Origin: an uncultured Pelagibacteraceae bacterium
GTDB lineage: Bacteria > Pseudomonadota > Alphaproteobacteria > Pelagibacterales > Pelagibacteraceae
Assembly (NCBI GenBank): GCA_902516465.1
Contig: CABXZD010000002.1
Span: 1 to 64,000, forward strand
Length of the DNA: 64,000 nucleotides
Reading direction: 5' to 3'
The notes beneath the pieces were generated by a model. That model saw only the letters and a program-made list of their open reading frames with translations, was not told where the DNA came from and made no database searches. Below, one piece after another: positions 16,754 to 25,231 of the stretch. Position 1 is the first letter of the stretch, and the number at the start of each line of letters is the position of its first letter. The position numbers and the translations under genes are program-made.

Positions 16754-17599
16754 CTATTTTTGAGATCTTTTAAAACAATCGATAGTATTTTTTAGTAAAC
16801 AAGCAATTGTCATAGGTCCAACACCGCCTGGAACGGGAGTCAGTGCTTTAGCAACCTTAGAAACTTCATCAAAAGCAACGTCACCTACTAAACCATTTTC
16901 AGTTTTATTAATCCCAACATCAATAACAATTGCATCTTTTTTAACCCAATCACCTTTAACAAGTTCAGGAATACCAACTGCTGCAACTATTATATCTGCC
17001 TCCAAACACTCTGTTTTTAAATCTTTTGTTTTAGAGTGAGTAACTGTTACTGTACAATTTTCTTTAAGAAGAAGCTGAGCCATTGGTTTACCATTTAAAT
17101 TAGATCTTCCAACTATAACTGCTTTTTTTCCACTTAAGTTTGGCTCAATTTTTTTAATCATTAAATAACAACCGAGCGGAGTGCATGGAACTGAACTTTC
17201 ATATCCTGAGGATAAATTTCCAACATTCATTGGATGAAAGCCATCAACATCCTTCAAAGGGCTAATTGTTTCAATCACTTTCTGTTTATCAATGTGTTTT
17301 GGGAGTGGTAGTTGAACTAAAATTCCTGAGACAGACACATCTTCATTTAGTTCCTCAATTTTTTTTAAAACAATATTTTCTTCAATTGTATCTGGAAATT
17401 TTATAATCTCCGACTTTAAACCAACCTCCTTAGCAGCTTTTTCCTTATTCTTGACATAAATTTGGCTTGGTGCCATATCTCCAATTAATATTACCGTTAA
17501 GCCTGGTACCTTATTGTGTTGTGTCTTTAGCTGCATAACTTCTTGCTTAAGTTCCTGCCTAAGTTCTGTTGCTGCTTTTTTTCCGTCTATCAAAATCAT
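16754..17599 (-). CDS. folD: Bifunctional methylene-THF dehydrogenase / methenyl-THF cyclohydrolase
   Basis: Interconverts 5,10-methylene-THF and 10-formyl-THF with NADP(H), central to one-carbon metabolism in the cytoplasm. Its 281 residues are typical. The catalytic Tyr-x-x-x-Lys is 'YVKNK' (Y48, K52), and 'VQLPLPKH', 'PLKDVDGFHPMNVG', the cofactor loop 'IVGRSNLNGKPMA' and 'PVPGGVGPMTIACLL' are intact. It lies 6 bp after the yggT-like gene on the same strand, at the end of a hemC-hemD-mscS-yggT-folD run. Confidence 0.97.
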   Translation of the reverse strand: MILIDGKKAATELRQELKQEVMQLKTQHNKVPGLTVILIGDMAPSQIYVKNKEKAAKEVGLKSEIIKFPDTIEENIVLKKIEELNEDVSVSGILVQLPLPKHIDKQKVIETISPLKDVDGFHPMNVGNLSSGYESSVPCTPLGCYLMIKKIEPNLSGKKAVIVGRSNLNGKPMAQLLLKENCTVTVTHSKTKDLKTECLEADIIVAAVGIPELVKGDWVKKDAIVIDVGINKTENGLVGDVAFDEVSKVAKALTPVPGGVGPMTIACLLKNTIDCFKRSQK

Positions 17600-17605
17600 A
17601 AGTTT

Positions 17606-17896
17606 TCAAAATATTAATGGTGCGATGTAAAGCTTCATACACATTTCTAGAAACCAAATCAACAAAAGTAAAATTATTGGAGAAATATCTAATGAACCTA
17701 AATTTGGTAAAAAACGCCTAATTTTATTTAATATTGGATCAGTAAGACGATAACTTAATTCCAAAATAGAATAGATTAACCTATTTTGAGTATTCAAAAT
17801 ATTAAATGCTATTAACCAACTGATAACAACATTTATTATAACTACATAAGAATAAAGTTTAAGTATTTGTAAAACCAAATAAAAAATAGCAATCAT
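17606..17896 (-). CDS. yggT: YggT-family membrane protein
   Basis: A 96-residue protein with two membrane segments and the family signature 'YRLTDPILNKIRRFLPNLGSLDISPIILLLLIWFLEMCM'. YggT proteins are small inner-membrane proteins; links to osmotic tolerance or to cell division and envelope biogenesis have been proposed, without a firm activity. The start overlaps the end of the mscS-type gene by 4 bp (ATGA), so the two are translationally coupled. Confidence 0.9.
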   Translation of the reverse strand: MIAIFYLVLQILKLYSYVVIINVVISWLIAFNILNTQNRLIYSILELSYRLTDPILNKIRRFLPNLGSLDISPIILLLLIWFLEMCMKLYIAPLIF

Positions 17897-18978
17897 TTTT
17901 TTTCAATATAAATTGAAGAACTCGGAAACGCGAATGCCGCTTTATTATTTTCAACAATTTGTTTAATTTCTAATGCTAATTTTTCTTTGACCGATAGCCA
18001 TTCATTCCAACTTCCGGTCTTTGTAAAACATCGAACGTACATATCAATTGAGCTGTCTGAAAACTTATCTACTCTTACAGCAACTCCTACAGATATATTG
18101 AAGTCATCACTTTTTTTTATATGACTCTCTATTTGATCCCGAATACTTTTTAATTGATCAATCGTAGTATCGTATTGAAGAGTAATTATCCAACTTATCA
18201 GCCAATTAGAAGTTTCACTTACATTGATAACTGCATTTTCAGCAAACTGAAAATTTGGGATAATAGCTAATGATTTGTCAAACTTTCTTATTGTTGTAGA
18301 TCTAAATCCAATTTTTTCTACAATACCTTCTATAATTCCATCAACTGAAATCCAATCTCCTATTTTAAATCTTTTTTCCACAAGTACTAAAATTCCAGAA
18401 ATTAAATTTTTAAATAAATCTTGAGCACCTAAAGCCACTGCCACACCAAATAAACCTAGACCAGCTATTATTGGTCCGATTTTTATTCCCCATAGCTCTA
18501 ATACTGCAGCTAGACCTAATATGAAAATTAATATCTTTAAAGACTTGATTATCCAACCAATTAATTCTCTGGTCAGTAACTTATCAAGCCCACTTAATAT
18601 ATAAGAAACTGGTTCAATAATCTGATGAATTACCCAAAAAATTAAAATAGTAATTAGAGTTCTATTAATTGTATCTACAACTTCTCTACCTTCATTTGAA
18701 AATGTCATATAATAACTTGCAATAAAAAAACCTAATACAATCGGTAAAAATCTTGCTGGTCCAACTAATGATGATACAAAAGTATCATCTAATTTATTGG
18801 TTGTTCTTTTAGAAATAATTTCTAATTTTCTAATTATCAGTTTGCTAATAATACCCCTGAAGATCAAAAATATTAAAAAGATACCAATCCCGATTAATAT
18901 TTGAAAAATATCAACCCCGAGGATACCTTTATTCCAAACTGATAAAAATATCTCAGAAAAATTATTTATAATTTCCAT
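17893..18978 (-). CDS. mscS: MscS-family mechanosensitive ion channel
   Basis: A 361-residue channel that opens under membrane tension to release solutes on osmotic downshock. There are about five membrane helices. The pore-lining TM3 with the family's Gly/Ala pattern is 'GPIIAGLGLFGVAVALGAQDLFKNLISGILVLVEKRFKIGDWISVDGI', followed by the beta domain 'VEKIGFRSTTIRKFDKSLAIIPN' and a C-terminal alpha/beta domain. It overlaps yggT by 4 bp and starts 2 bp after hemD ends. Confidence 0.93.
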   Translation of the reverse strand: MEIINNFSEIFLSVWNKGILGVDIFQILIGIGIFLIFLIFRGIISKLIIRKLEIISKRTTNKLDDTFVSSLVGPARFLPIVLGFFIASYYMTFSNEGREVVDTINRTLITILIFWVIHQIIEPVSYILSGLDKLLTRELIGWIIKSLKILIFILGLAAVLELWGIKIGPIIAGLGLFGVAVALGAQDLFKNLISGILVLVEKRFKIGDWISVDGIIEGIVEKIGFRSTTIRKFDKSLAIIPNFQFAENAVINVSETSNWLISWIITLQYDTTIDQLKSIRDQIESHIKKSDDFNISVGVAVRVDKFSDSSIDMYVRCFTKTGSWNEWLSVKEKLALEIKQIVENNKAAFAFPSSSIYIEKK

Positions 18979-18980
18979 GA

Positions 18981-19679
18981 CTAAATTTTATATAACAAAA
19001 ACTCTTCTTCTCCAGGATTAAAAAGAAATATTTTCTTCCATTTGATTTCATTAAGTATTGCTGATGTTTTTTCACCTATACACATCAAATTGGTATTCAT
19101 CCATTGGCTTTCTAGTTGAAAAACTTTTATAAAATTTAAAAAACTGGACGCACTATTTTGAGAATAAATATACACTATATCAGGCATTTTTAACTTCAAT
19201 TCATTGACAAATTTTTGGTCAAATTTTTTATTAAAGCTGGTCCTATAATTAATAATTCTTTTAACACTATAACCCTCATTATGTAGTTGCTCATCTAGAT
19301 TAACTGATACCGTTTCTCCACTTACATAGATTAGTTTCCCATTTGTTTTATCAAAATTTCTTAAAATCAACTCTTTTAAATTTTCAACATTCCCACCAGC
19401 GGCTATTACATTTTGAAAGCCAAGATTTCTTGCTTTATTTTCTGTAGCGTTACCAACACAAAAACATAATATTTTTTTTTCAATTTTTTTTGAATCAAGA
19501 AATTTTATAGAATTAGCACTAGTAAAAATAATACCTTTATATTCAGAAAAATTAATATTCACATAATTTACTTTTTCAACATTTAATAAGGGAAGATGAG
19601 AAACTTGATTTCCCAAAGATTGAAATCTTGATATCATTTCTGAGCAATCTTCTAATGGTCTAGTAAGTAAAATATGCAT
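18981..19679 (-). CDS. hemD: Uroporphyrinogen-III synthase
   Basis: Closes and inverts ring D of hydroxymethylbilane to give uroporphyrinogen III. HemD sequences are poorly conserved, but the 232-residue length, the opening 'ILLTRPLEDCSEMISRFQSLGNQVSHLPLLNVE', 'GIIFTSANSIKFL', 'CVGNATENKARNLGF' and 'VYIYSQNSASSFLNFI' fit. The position one base downstream of hemC settles the call. It feeds hemE, located about 33 kb away in this window. Confidence 0.92.
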   Translation of the reverse strand: MHILLTRPLEDCSEMISRFQSLGNQVSHLPLLNVEKVNYVNINFSEYKGIIFTSANSIKFLDSKKIEKKILCFCVGNATENKARNLGFQNVIAAGGNVENLKELILRNFDKTNGKLIYVSGETVSVNLDEQLHNEGYSVKRIINYRTSFNKKFDQKFVNELKLKMPDIVYIYSQNSASSFLNFIKVFQLESQWMNTNLMCIGEKTSAILNEIKWKKIFLFNPGEEEFLLYKI

Positions 19680-19680
19680 A

Positions 19681-20598
19681 TTATGTTTTATAAGAATTAT
19701 TAGATTTTATTTTTAAAGCTTTGCCAACTTCTATTCCTAGCTCTTTAAATTTTTCAGCTTTATCAGTCTTTTTTTCATAAAATCTTTTAGTCCCATCTAA
19801 AGAAAAAAGTTCCGCCTCCAAAGTAATCTGATCTCCGTCTACAATTGAGTGGGCTCCTATGGCTGTTTCGCAATCACCTTCTAAAACTTTTAAAATATTT
19901 CTTTCTGCGTGCGCTCTCATATAAGTTTCATAATGATTTACTTTTTCTAAATATAACATTACATTTCTATCATCTTCTCTACACTGTAAAGCAATAATTC
20001 CTTGTCCGGCACTTGGAATAATTTTATCAGATGAAAAAACTTCTGAAATTTCATTTTCAAATTTTAAATATTTTATTCCAGCATAGGATAATATTATTGC
20101 ATCATATATTCCCTCCTTTAATTTACGTATCCTGGTGTCTACATTTCCTCTTATAAGTTTACAATTAATATCCGGTCTGATATTTTTTATTTGAAATTCT
20201 CTTCTGTAAGATGAGGTCCCAATGATTGATTTTGTGCTTAATTCTTTGAGTTTTTTTTTATTGTTAGCTATTAATATTTCTCTTGGATCATTTCGTTCTA
20301 AAAACGTATCAGTTTTCAGTCCTATAGTCTCAACAGCTGGCATATCTTTAAGTGCATGAACAGCTATATCAATATTAAAATCTTTAAGTTCCTTTTCTAT
20401 AGTGCTCGAAAACAAACCTTTTCCTCCAAACTCAGACAATCTGGAGTCTTTAATTTGATCTCCTGTAGTTGTTATTGGTTTGATAAAAATTTCCTCATTA
20501 CTTAGGTCAGTTTTTTCAATAATTTTATTCTTAACATTTTGAGCATAAAGTAATGCTAACTTGCTTCCTCTTGATCCAATTGTTATTCTTTTTTTCAT
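19681..20598 (-). CDS. hemC: Hydroxymethylbilane synthase (porphobilinogen deaminase)
   Basis: Polymerises four porphobilinogens into hydroxymethylbilane. The 305-residue enzyme shows 'ITIGSRGSKLALLYAQNVK', 'TTTGDQI', 'GGKGLFSSTIEKELKDFNIDIAVHALKDMP', 'RNDPREIL', 'GTSSYRRE' and 'RGNVDTRIRKL'. The cysteine that carries the dipyrromethane cofactor is in 'LEGDCETAIGAH' (near residue 240). It is divergent from tsaD, an arrangement I recall from other alphaproteobacteria; the 54-bp spacer must contain both promoters. Confidence 0.97.
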   Translation of the reverse strand: MKKRITIGSRGSKLALLYAQNVKNKIIEKTDLSNEEIFIKPITTTGDQIKDSRLSEFGGKGLFSSTIEKELKDFNIDIAVHALKDMPAVETIGLKTDTFLERNDPREILIANNKKKLKELSTKSIIGTSSYRREFQIKNIRPDINCKLIRGNVDTRIRKLKEGIYDAIILSYAGIKYLKFENEISEVFSSDKIIPSAGQGIIALQCREDDRNVMLYLEKVNHYETYMRAHAERNILKVLEGDCETAIGAHSIVDGDQITLEAELFSLDGTKRFYEKKTDKAEKFKELGIEVGKALKIKSNNSYKT

Positions 20599-20652
20599 AA
20601 AAATTTATTTCTTACTTGTATTGGGATTGTACAATTATTAAAAACTATTTGA

Positions 20653-21728
20653 ATGAGCAAAAAAACCCTTAATTTTAGGAATAGAAACTAGCTGCGATGA
20701 AACCGCTGCTTCATTAATAACCGAAAATGAGGGAGGAAACCCAATAGTTTTATCAAATGTTATTTCAAGTCAAATTGATGTTCATAAGGAATTTGGTGGT
20801 GTTGTTCCTGAATTAGCTGCTCGATCACACATTGAAAAAATAGACTTGATTGTTAAAAAAGCTATAAATGAAAGCGGAAAAAGTATTAATGATATCGACG
20901 CTGTAGCTTCCACTGCAGGACCAGGATTAATTGTATGTTTATCTGTTGGATTAAGTTTTGGAAAAGCTTTTGCATCTACAATTAACAAACCTTTTATTGC
21001 AGTAAATCATTTAGAGGGGCATGCTTTGAGTCCAAAATTGAACTCAAAACTTGATTATCCATATCTCCTACTATTAATTTCAGGAGGACATTCTCAGTAC
21101 TTAAGTGTTCAAGGTTTGGGGAACTATAAAAGGTTGGGAACTACTATTGATGATGCATTAGGTGAAGCATTTGACAAAACAGCTAAACTTTTAGGAATCG
21201 AATTTCCAGGAGGACCCCAAATCGAAATCATAGCAAAAAAAGGTAACCCAAACAAATATAGTTTGCCAAAACCAATATTCAATAAAGGTGGTTGTAATTT
21301 ATCTTTTGCAGGACTTAAAACATCTATTTTAAAAATAGCCAAAACAATTAAAACTGAACAAGAAAAATTTGATCTAGCAGCATCTTTTCAAAAAACTATT
21401 GAGGAAATACTAATTAAAAAAAACTAAAAATGCTTTTGATGAATTTGAAAGTCTAAATGATTTAAAAAAAAAGTTTTTTGTTGTAGCCGGAGGTGTTGCT
21501 GCAAATAAGAATATTAGATCAATGCTTATTAATTTATCTAAAGAAAAAAACTACAAAAGCGTATTTCCTCCAATAGATCTTTGTGGGGATAACGCTGCAA
21601 TGATAGCAATGGTAGGATTAGAAAAATTTAAATTAAAAGAATTTAGTAAATTAGATCATCCTGCAAAACCTAGATGGCCGTTAGATGAAGAGGCAATTTT
21701 TCTTAAAGGTGCTGGAGTAAAGCTATAA
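20653..21728 (+). CDS. tsaD: tRNA t6A37 threonylcarbamoyltransferase TsaD, frame broken twice in this sequence
   Basis: TsaD transfers threonylcarbamoyl to A37 of ANN-decoding tRNAs. The protein is recognisable end to end: 'LILGIETSCDETAAS', 'VVPELAARSHIEKID', 'STAGPGLIVCLSVGLSFGKA', the metal motif 'NHLEGHALS', 'LLISGGHSQYL', then 'FFVVAGGVAANKNIR' and 'PPIDLCGDNAAMIAMVG'. The ATG at 20653 is in a different frame from 'LILGIETS'; the shift falls in the A7 run 20659-20665. A second shift falls in the A8 run 21416-21423. Each is explained by one extra A; removing both gives 357 codons plus stop. The start could alternatively be a rare ATT. Its last base overlaps the EVE gene start. Confidence 0.9.
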
Positions 21729-22141
21729 TGCAATACTGGCTACTTAAATCAGAACCTGATGTCTGGTCAATTGATCAACAAAAAGAAGCTGGTAAAAAAG
21801 GGGCGCCCTGGGATGGAGTAAGAAACTACCAAGCAGCAAAAAACTTGAAAGCGATGAAAAAAGGAGATCTTTGTTTTTTCTATCACTCAAATATTGGGAA
21901 AGAAATAGTTGGTGTTGTTGAAATTATAAAAGAACATTACTTAGATAAATCAGACAAAACTGGCCGTTTCGTTGCTGTTACTGTAAGATTTAAAAAAAAA
22001 TTAAATCAGCCTGTTTCTCTTGAAAAAATTAAGATAAATAAGGAATTAAGCCATTTATCACTTATCAAACAAAGTCGATTATCAGTAATGCCTATAGACT
22101 CTAAAAGCTGGAAAATTCTAAATAAGATGGGTACAATTTAA
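21728..22141 (+). CDS. EVE-domain protein
   Basis: A 137-residue EVE (PUA-like) domain protein. It shows the characteristic 'YWLLKSEPDVWSIDQQ', 'APWDGVRNYQAAKNLKAMKKGDLCFFYHSN', 'IVGVVEIIKEHYLD' and 'LSHLSLIKQSRLSVMPI'. EVE domains have an aromatic cage and are thought to recognise modified bases in nucleic acids. Start and tsaD stop overlap by one base (TAATG), so it is translationally coupled to a tRNA-modification gene, which fits a nucleic-acid-related role. Confidence 0.93.
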   Translation: MQYWLLKSEPDVWSIDQQKEAGKKGAPWDGVRNYQAAKNLKAMKKGDLCFFYHSNIGKEIVGVVEIIKEHYLDKSDKTGRFVAVTVRFKKKLNQPVSLEKIKINKELSHLSLIKQSRLSVMPIDSKSWKILNKMGTI

Positions 22142-22155
22142 TTTAAAATAAATTT

Positions 22156-24225
22156 ATGCCAAAAAAGAAAAAAAAGACCAAAACCAAAAAAAGGAAAGTT
22201 GCTAAAAATTTTAAAAGAAAAAAAAAAGTAACAAAAAAAAAAGTTAGACGAAAGAGAAAAAATTTAAAAAAAACTGACTCTACAAATATTCCTGAATTAA
22301 TAATAAAAACCAAACCAGAGTGGATTAAGACTGGATTAGTAAATAAATCTCAATATCAAAAGAAGTATAACGACTCTATTAAAAATAATAATGCATTTTG
22401 GAAAAAAGAAGGTAAGAGAATTAGTTGGATTAAACCATATAAAAAAGTTAAAGATGTCAAATATAGCAAAGATGAGGTCAGAATAAAGTGGTATGAAGAT
22501 GGAACTTTAAACGCATCTGCAAATTGTATTGATAGACATTTAAAAGATAAAAAAGATAAAACTGCAATCATCTGGGTCGGTGATGATCCAAAAGACAGCC
22601 AAAAAATTTCTTACAAACAACTTCATCAAAAAGTTTCTAGAGCAGCTAATGGTTTAAAAAAATTAGGAATTAAAAAGGGTGATAGAGTAACGATATATCT
22701 CACAATGATTCCAGAACTGGCAATTTTGATGTTGGCATGTGCAAGAATAGGTGCAGTTCACTCAATAATTTTTGGTGGATTTTCTGCTGAATCTATCTCT
22801 GGCAGGGTAAATGATTGTGAATCAGAATTTATAATTACTGCAGATGAAGGTGTTAGGGGAGGAAAAACAATTCCATTAAAAGCTACAACCGATGAAGCTT
22901 TAACAAGTTGTCCTAATGTAAAAAAATGTATTGTTGTTAAAAGAACTGGTAACTACGTTTATTGGAACAACGAAAGAGATGTTTGGTATCATGATTTAAT
23001 TAAGGATGTTTCTAACAGCTGTGAACCAGAGGAAATGAGTGCTGAAGATCCATTATTCATTCTTTATACGTCAGGATCGACTGGCAAACCTAAGGGAGTA
23101 CTACATACCACTGGTGGATACATGGTTTACGCTTCAATGACACATCAATATGTTTTTAACTATAAGCCTAAAGATATTTATTGGTGTACTGCAGATATTG
23201 GTTGGGTTACTGGCCATAGTTATATAATTTATGGTCCTCTGTCTAATGGGGCAACAACAATTATGTTTGAAGGTATCCCTAATTATCCTGATAGTTCCAG
23301 ATGGTGGCAAATAGTAGATAAGTTTAAGGTAAATATATTTTATACAGCGCCGACCGCTATTAGAGCTTTGATGAGAGAGGGAGACGAACCAGTAAAAAAA
23401 ACGTCTAGAAAATCTTTAAAATTATTAGGAACTGTTGGTGAACCAATTAATCCAGAGGCTTGGATGTGGTATTATAAGACTGTAGGTAATTCAAAATCTC
23501 CAATTGTTGACACTTGGTGGCAAACTGAAACTGGTGGAATTTTAATTTCACCACAAACAGGAGCCATTCCATTAAAACCAGGATCAGCAACAAAACCTTT
23601 TTATGGAATTAAACCGATTTTGGTTGATAAAAATGGGAAAGAAATCAAAGGTGCAGGAGAAGGTAGACTTTGTATCGGCCAATCTTGGCCTGGGCAAATG
23701 AGAACAGTCTATGGAGATCATCAAAGATTTATTGATACTTACTTCTCTCAATTTGATGGAAAATATTTCACAGGTGATGGCTGCAGAAGGGATAAGGACG
23801 GATATTATTGGATTACAGGAAGAGTTGATGATGTAATTATTGTTTCTGGACACAATCTTGGTACTGCAGAGATTGAAAGTGCTTTTGTTGCTCACCCAAA
23901 AGTTGCTGAAGCAGCCGTTGTCGGGTATCCCCACGATATAAAAGGAAATGGCTTATACTGTTACGTTACTTTAAATGCCGGAGAGAACGAAACAGGTGAA
24001 TTAGAAAGAGATTTAAAACTCTGGGTCAGAAAACAAATCGGTCCATTAGCAACTCCAGATTTAATTCATTTTTCTCCGGGACTTCCTAAAACAAGATCTG
24101 GAAAAATTATGAGAAGGATCTTAAGAAAGATCGCAGCTAACGAGCACGATCAATTAGGAGATACTACAACTTTAGCCGACCCAAGTGTAGTTACGAGTTT
24201 AGTTGAAAACAGAAAAAATATTTAG
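22156..24225 (+). CDS. acs: Acetyl-CoA synthetase with lysine-rich N-terminal extension
   Basis: Activates acetate to acetyl-CoA through acetyl-AMP. The adenylate-forming core is intact: '[25 protein letters not shown]', '[17 protein letters not shown]', '[14 protein letters not shown]', '[15 protein letters not shown]', '[37 protein letters not shown]', and the C-terminal '[15 protein letters not shown]' with the catalytic, acetylatable lysine. At 689 residues it is longer than the usual ~650, because residues 1-45 form a Lys/Arg-rich extension (26 of the first 39 are K or R). Homology begins near '[11 protein letters not shown]'. No ATG, GTG or TTG lies just before that point, so the extension seems genuine. 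The stop overlaps the next convergent gene by 4 bp. Confidence 0.96.
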   Translation: MPKKKKKTKTKKRKVAKNFKRKKKVTKKKVRRKRKNLKKTDSTNIPELIIKTKPEWIKTGLVNKSQYQKKYNDSIKNNNAFWKKEGKRISWIKPYKKVKDVKYSKDEVRIKWYEDGTLNASANCIDRHLKDKKDKTAIIWVGDDPKDSQKISYKQLHQKVSRAANGLKKLGIKKGDRVTIYLTMIPELAILMLACARIGAVHSIIFGGFSAESISGRVNDCESEFIITADEGVRGGKTIPLKATTDEALTSCPNVKKCIVVKRTGNYVYWNNERDVWYHDLIKDVSNSCEPEEMSAEDPLFILYTSGSTGKPKGVLHTTGGYMVYASMTHQYVFNYKPKDIYWCTADIGWVTGHSYIIYGPLSNGATTIMFEGIPNYPDSSRWWQIVDKFKVNIFYTAPTAIRALMREGDEPVKKTSRKSLKLLGTVGEPINPEAWMWYYKTVGNSKSPIVDTWWQTETGGILISPQTGAIPLKPGSATKPFYGIKPILVDKNGKEIKGAGEGRLCIGQSWPGQMRTVYGDHQRFIDTYFSQFDGKYFTGDGCRRDKDGYYWITGRVDDVIIVSGHNLGTAEIESAFVAHPKVAEAAVVGYPHDIKGNGLYCYVTLNAGENETGELERDLKLWVRKQIGPLATPDLIHFSPGLPKTRSGKIMRRILRKIAANEHDQLGDTTTLADPSVVTSLVENRKNI

Positions 24226-24845
24226 AACCTCAATCTCTCCTCTAATTCTTTTTTAACAATATTCCACTTTAGAATAACAGAATTTAGAACAATCTTTCTG
24301 TCTAAAGTTTTTAATTCATCAGCTATAGGCGCCCATTTATATAGGGATAAAGCGCTCGGATTAAAAGGAAGGTTAGTACAATAGTCATCCCAATTAATTT
24401 TGCTTGATCTTTCATCAAAATTTTTTTTTGCTTCATCAACTATATCTAATGGCATCTTATTTGTAGTTTCATCATCTAAGATTTTTAAAAAAATATCTTT
24501 AGCCTTTTGGGTATTTTGATAATTATAATTTGCTTTTAAAAATGAAAATGTGAAAAAAGTTAGATCTTGAAGAGCAACAGCATAAATGTTCCATTTGGCA
24601 AGATTTACTGATCCCATAAACTCATCATTTTCAAAATGAAGAACATATCTTGTTCCCATTCTAGTTTTTAAGTAACCATAAAGGGCGACCTGAGTAACCC
24701 AAGCTGATTTGGTCTGTATAAAATCTTCTAACTCATCTAAATCACTTATTTTTTTCTTTGGTATAAATGCTTTAAAAAGAGCAAATAGATAAATCTTAAA
24801 GTCATTCCAAGATAGATCTTTCCAAGTAAGTTTATATTTTGCCAT
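24222..24845 (-). CDS. Conserved alphaproteobacterial protein, unknown function
   Basis: A 207-residue cytosolic-looking protein without signal peptide. The segment '[57 protein letters not shown]' resembles, from memory, an alphaproteobacterial family sometimes labelled 'esterase', but I see no GxSxG motif and would not assign that activity. It converges on acs with a 4-bp overlap and diverges from the DUF4212/symporter operon. Confidence 0.6.
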   Translation of the reverse strand: MAKYKLTWKDLSWNDFKIYLFALFKAFIPKKKISDLDELEDFIQTKSAWVTQVALYGYLKTRMGTRYVLHFENDEFMGSVNLAKWNIYAVALQDLTFFTFSFLKANYNYQNTQKAKDIFLKILDDETTNKMPLDIVDEAKKNFDERSSKINWDDYCTNLPFNPSALSLYKWAPIADELKTLDRKIVLNSVILKWNIVKKELEERLRF

Positions 24846-24970
24846 AAAAACCAGTATTTTTTCAACTTATACCAGAAAAAACCACCTATTATGAACAATT
24901 TTAACACTTTAAATCTCTTTCATAATGGTTATGGTTTTGGCCAGTTATAACTAAAAAGAGAGAGGTATAA
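24846..24970. promoter_or_regulatory. Divergent spacer upstream of the symporter operon
   Basis: The 125-bp spacer must hold the promoters of the unknown minus-strand gene and the DUF4212/symporter operon. A purine-rich tract 'AGAGAGAGG' ends 5 bases before the DUF4212 ATG and is one of the better ribosome-binding sites in the window, which suits a highly made transporter. No operator is identified. Confidence 0.45.
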
Positions 24971-25231
24971 ATGTCAAAACAAGAACAACACTGGGAAAAA
25001 ACCAGGGGCTTGCTAATGATTACTTTAGCAATTTGGTTTGTTTTCTCAATTGGCATCTTCTTATTCGGAGCTGAAATGAATGAGGTCACTGGACCTTTCG
25101 GTTACCCATGGACATATTGGTTTACATGTCAGGGATCTCTTGGAATTTTCGTAATCCTAATTTTCTGGTTTGCGAATAGACAGGAAAAAATCGATGAGGA
25201 ATTCGGCTTTTCAGAAAGAGAGGAAGACTAA
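24971..25231 (+). CDS. DUF4212 small symporter subunit
   Basis: An 86-residue membrane protein with two helices ('LMITLAIWFVFSIGIFLFG' and 'YWFTCQGSLGIFVILIFWFANR') and the DUF4212 features 'HWEKTRGLLMITLAIW', 'GFPYPWTYW'-like 'FGYPWTYWFTCQGSLGIF' and a charged end. DUF4212 proteins are encoded directly before sodium:solute symporters of the VC_2705 subfamily and probably serve as their small partner. Here the stop and the symporter ATG overlap by one base (TAATG). Confidence 0.93.
   Translation: MSKQEQHWEKTRGLLMITLAIWFVFSIGIFLFGAEMNEVTGPFGYPWTYWFTCQGSLGIFVILIFWFANRQEKIDEEFGFSEREED

Noticed and set aside
24901-24970. Riboswitch or small RNA upstream of the DUF4212/symporter operon
   Set aside because: Short dyads such as GTTATAAC are present, but no recognised riboswitch core or conserved fold could be drawn.
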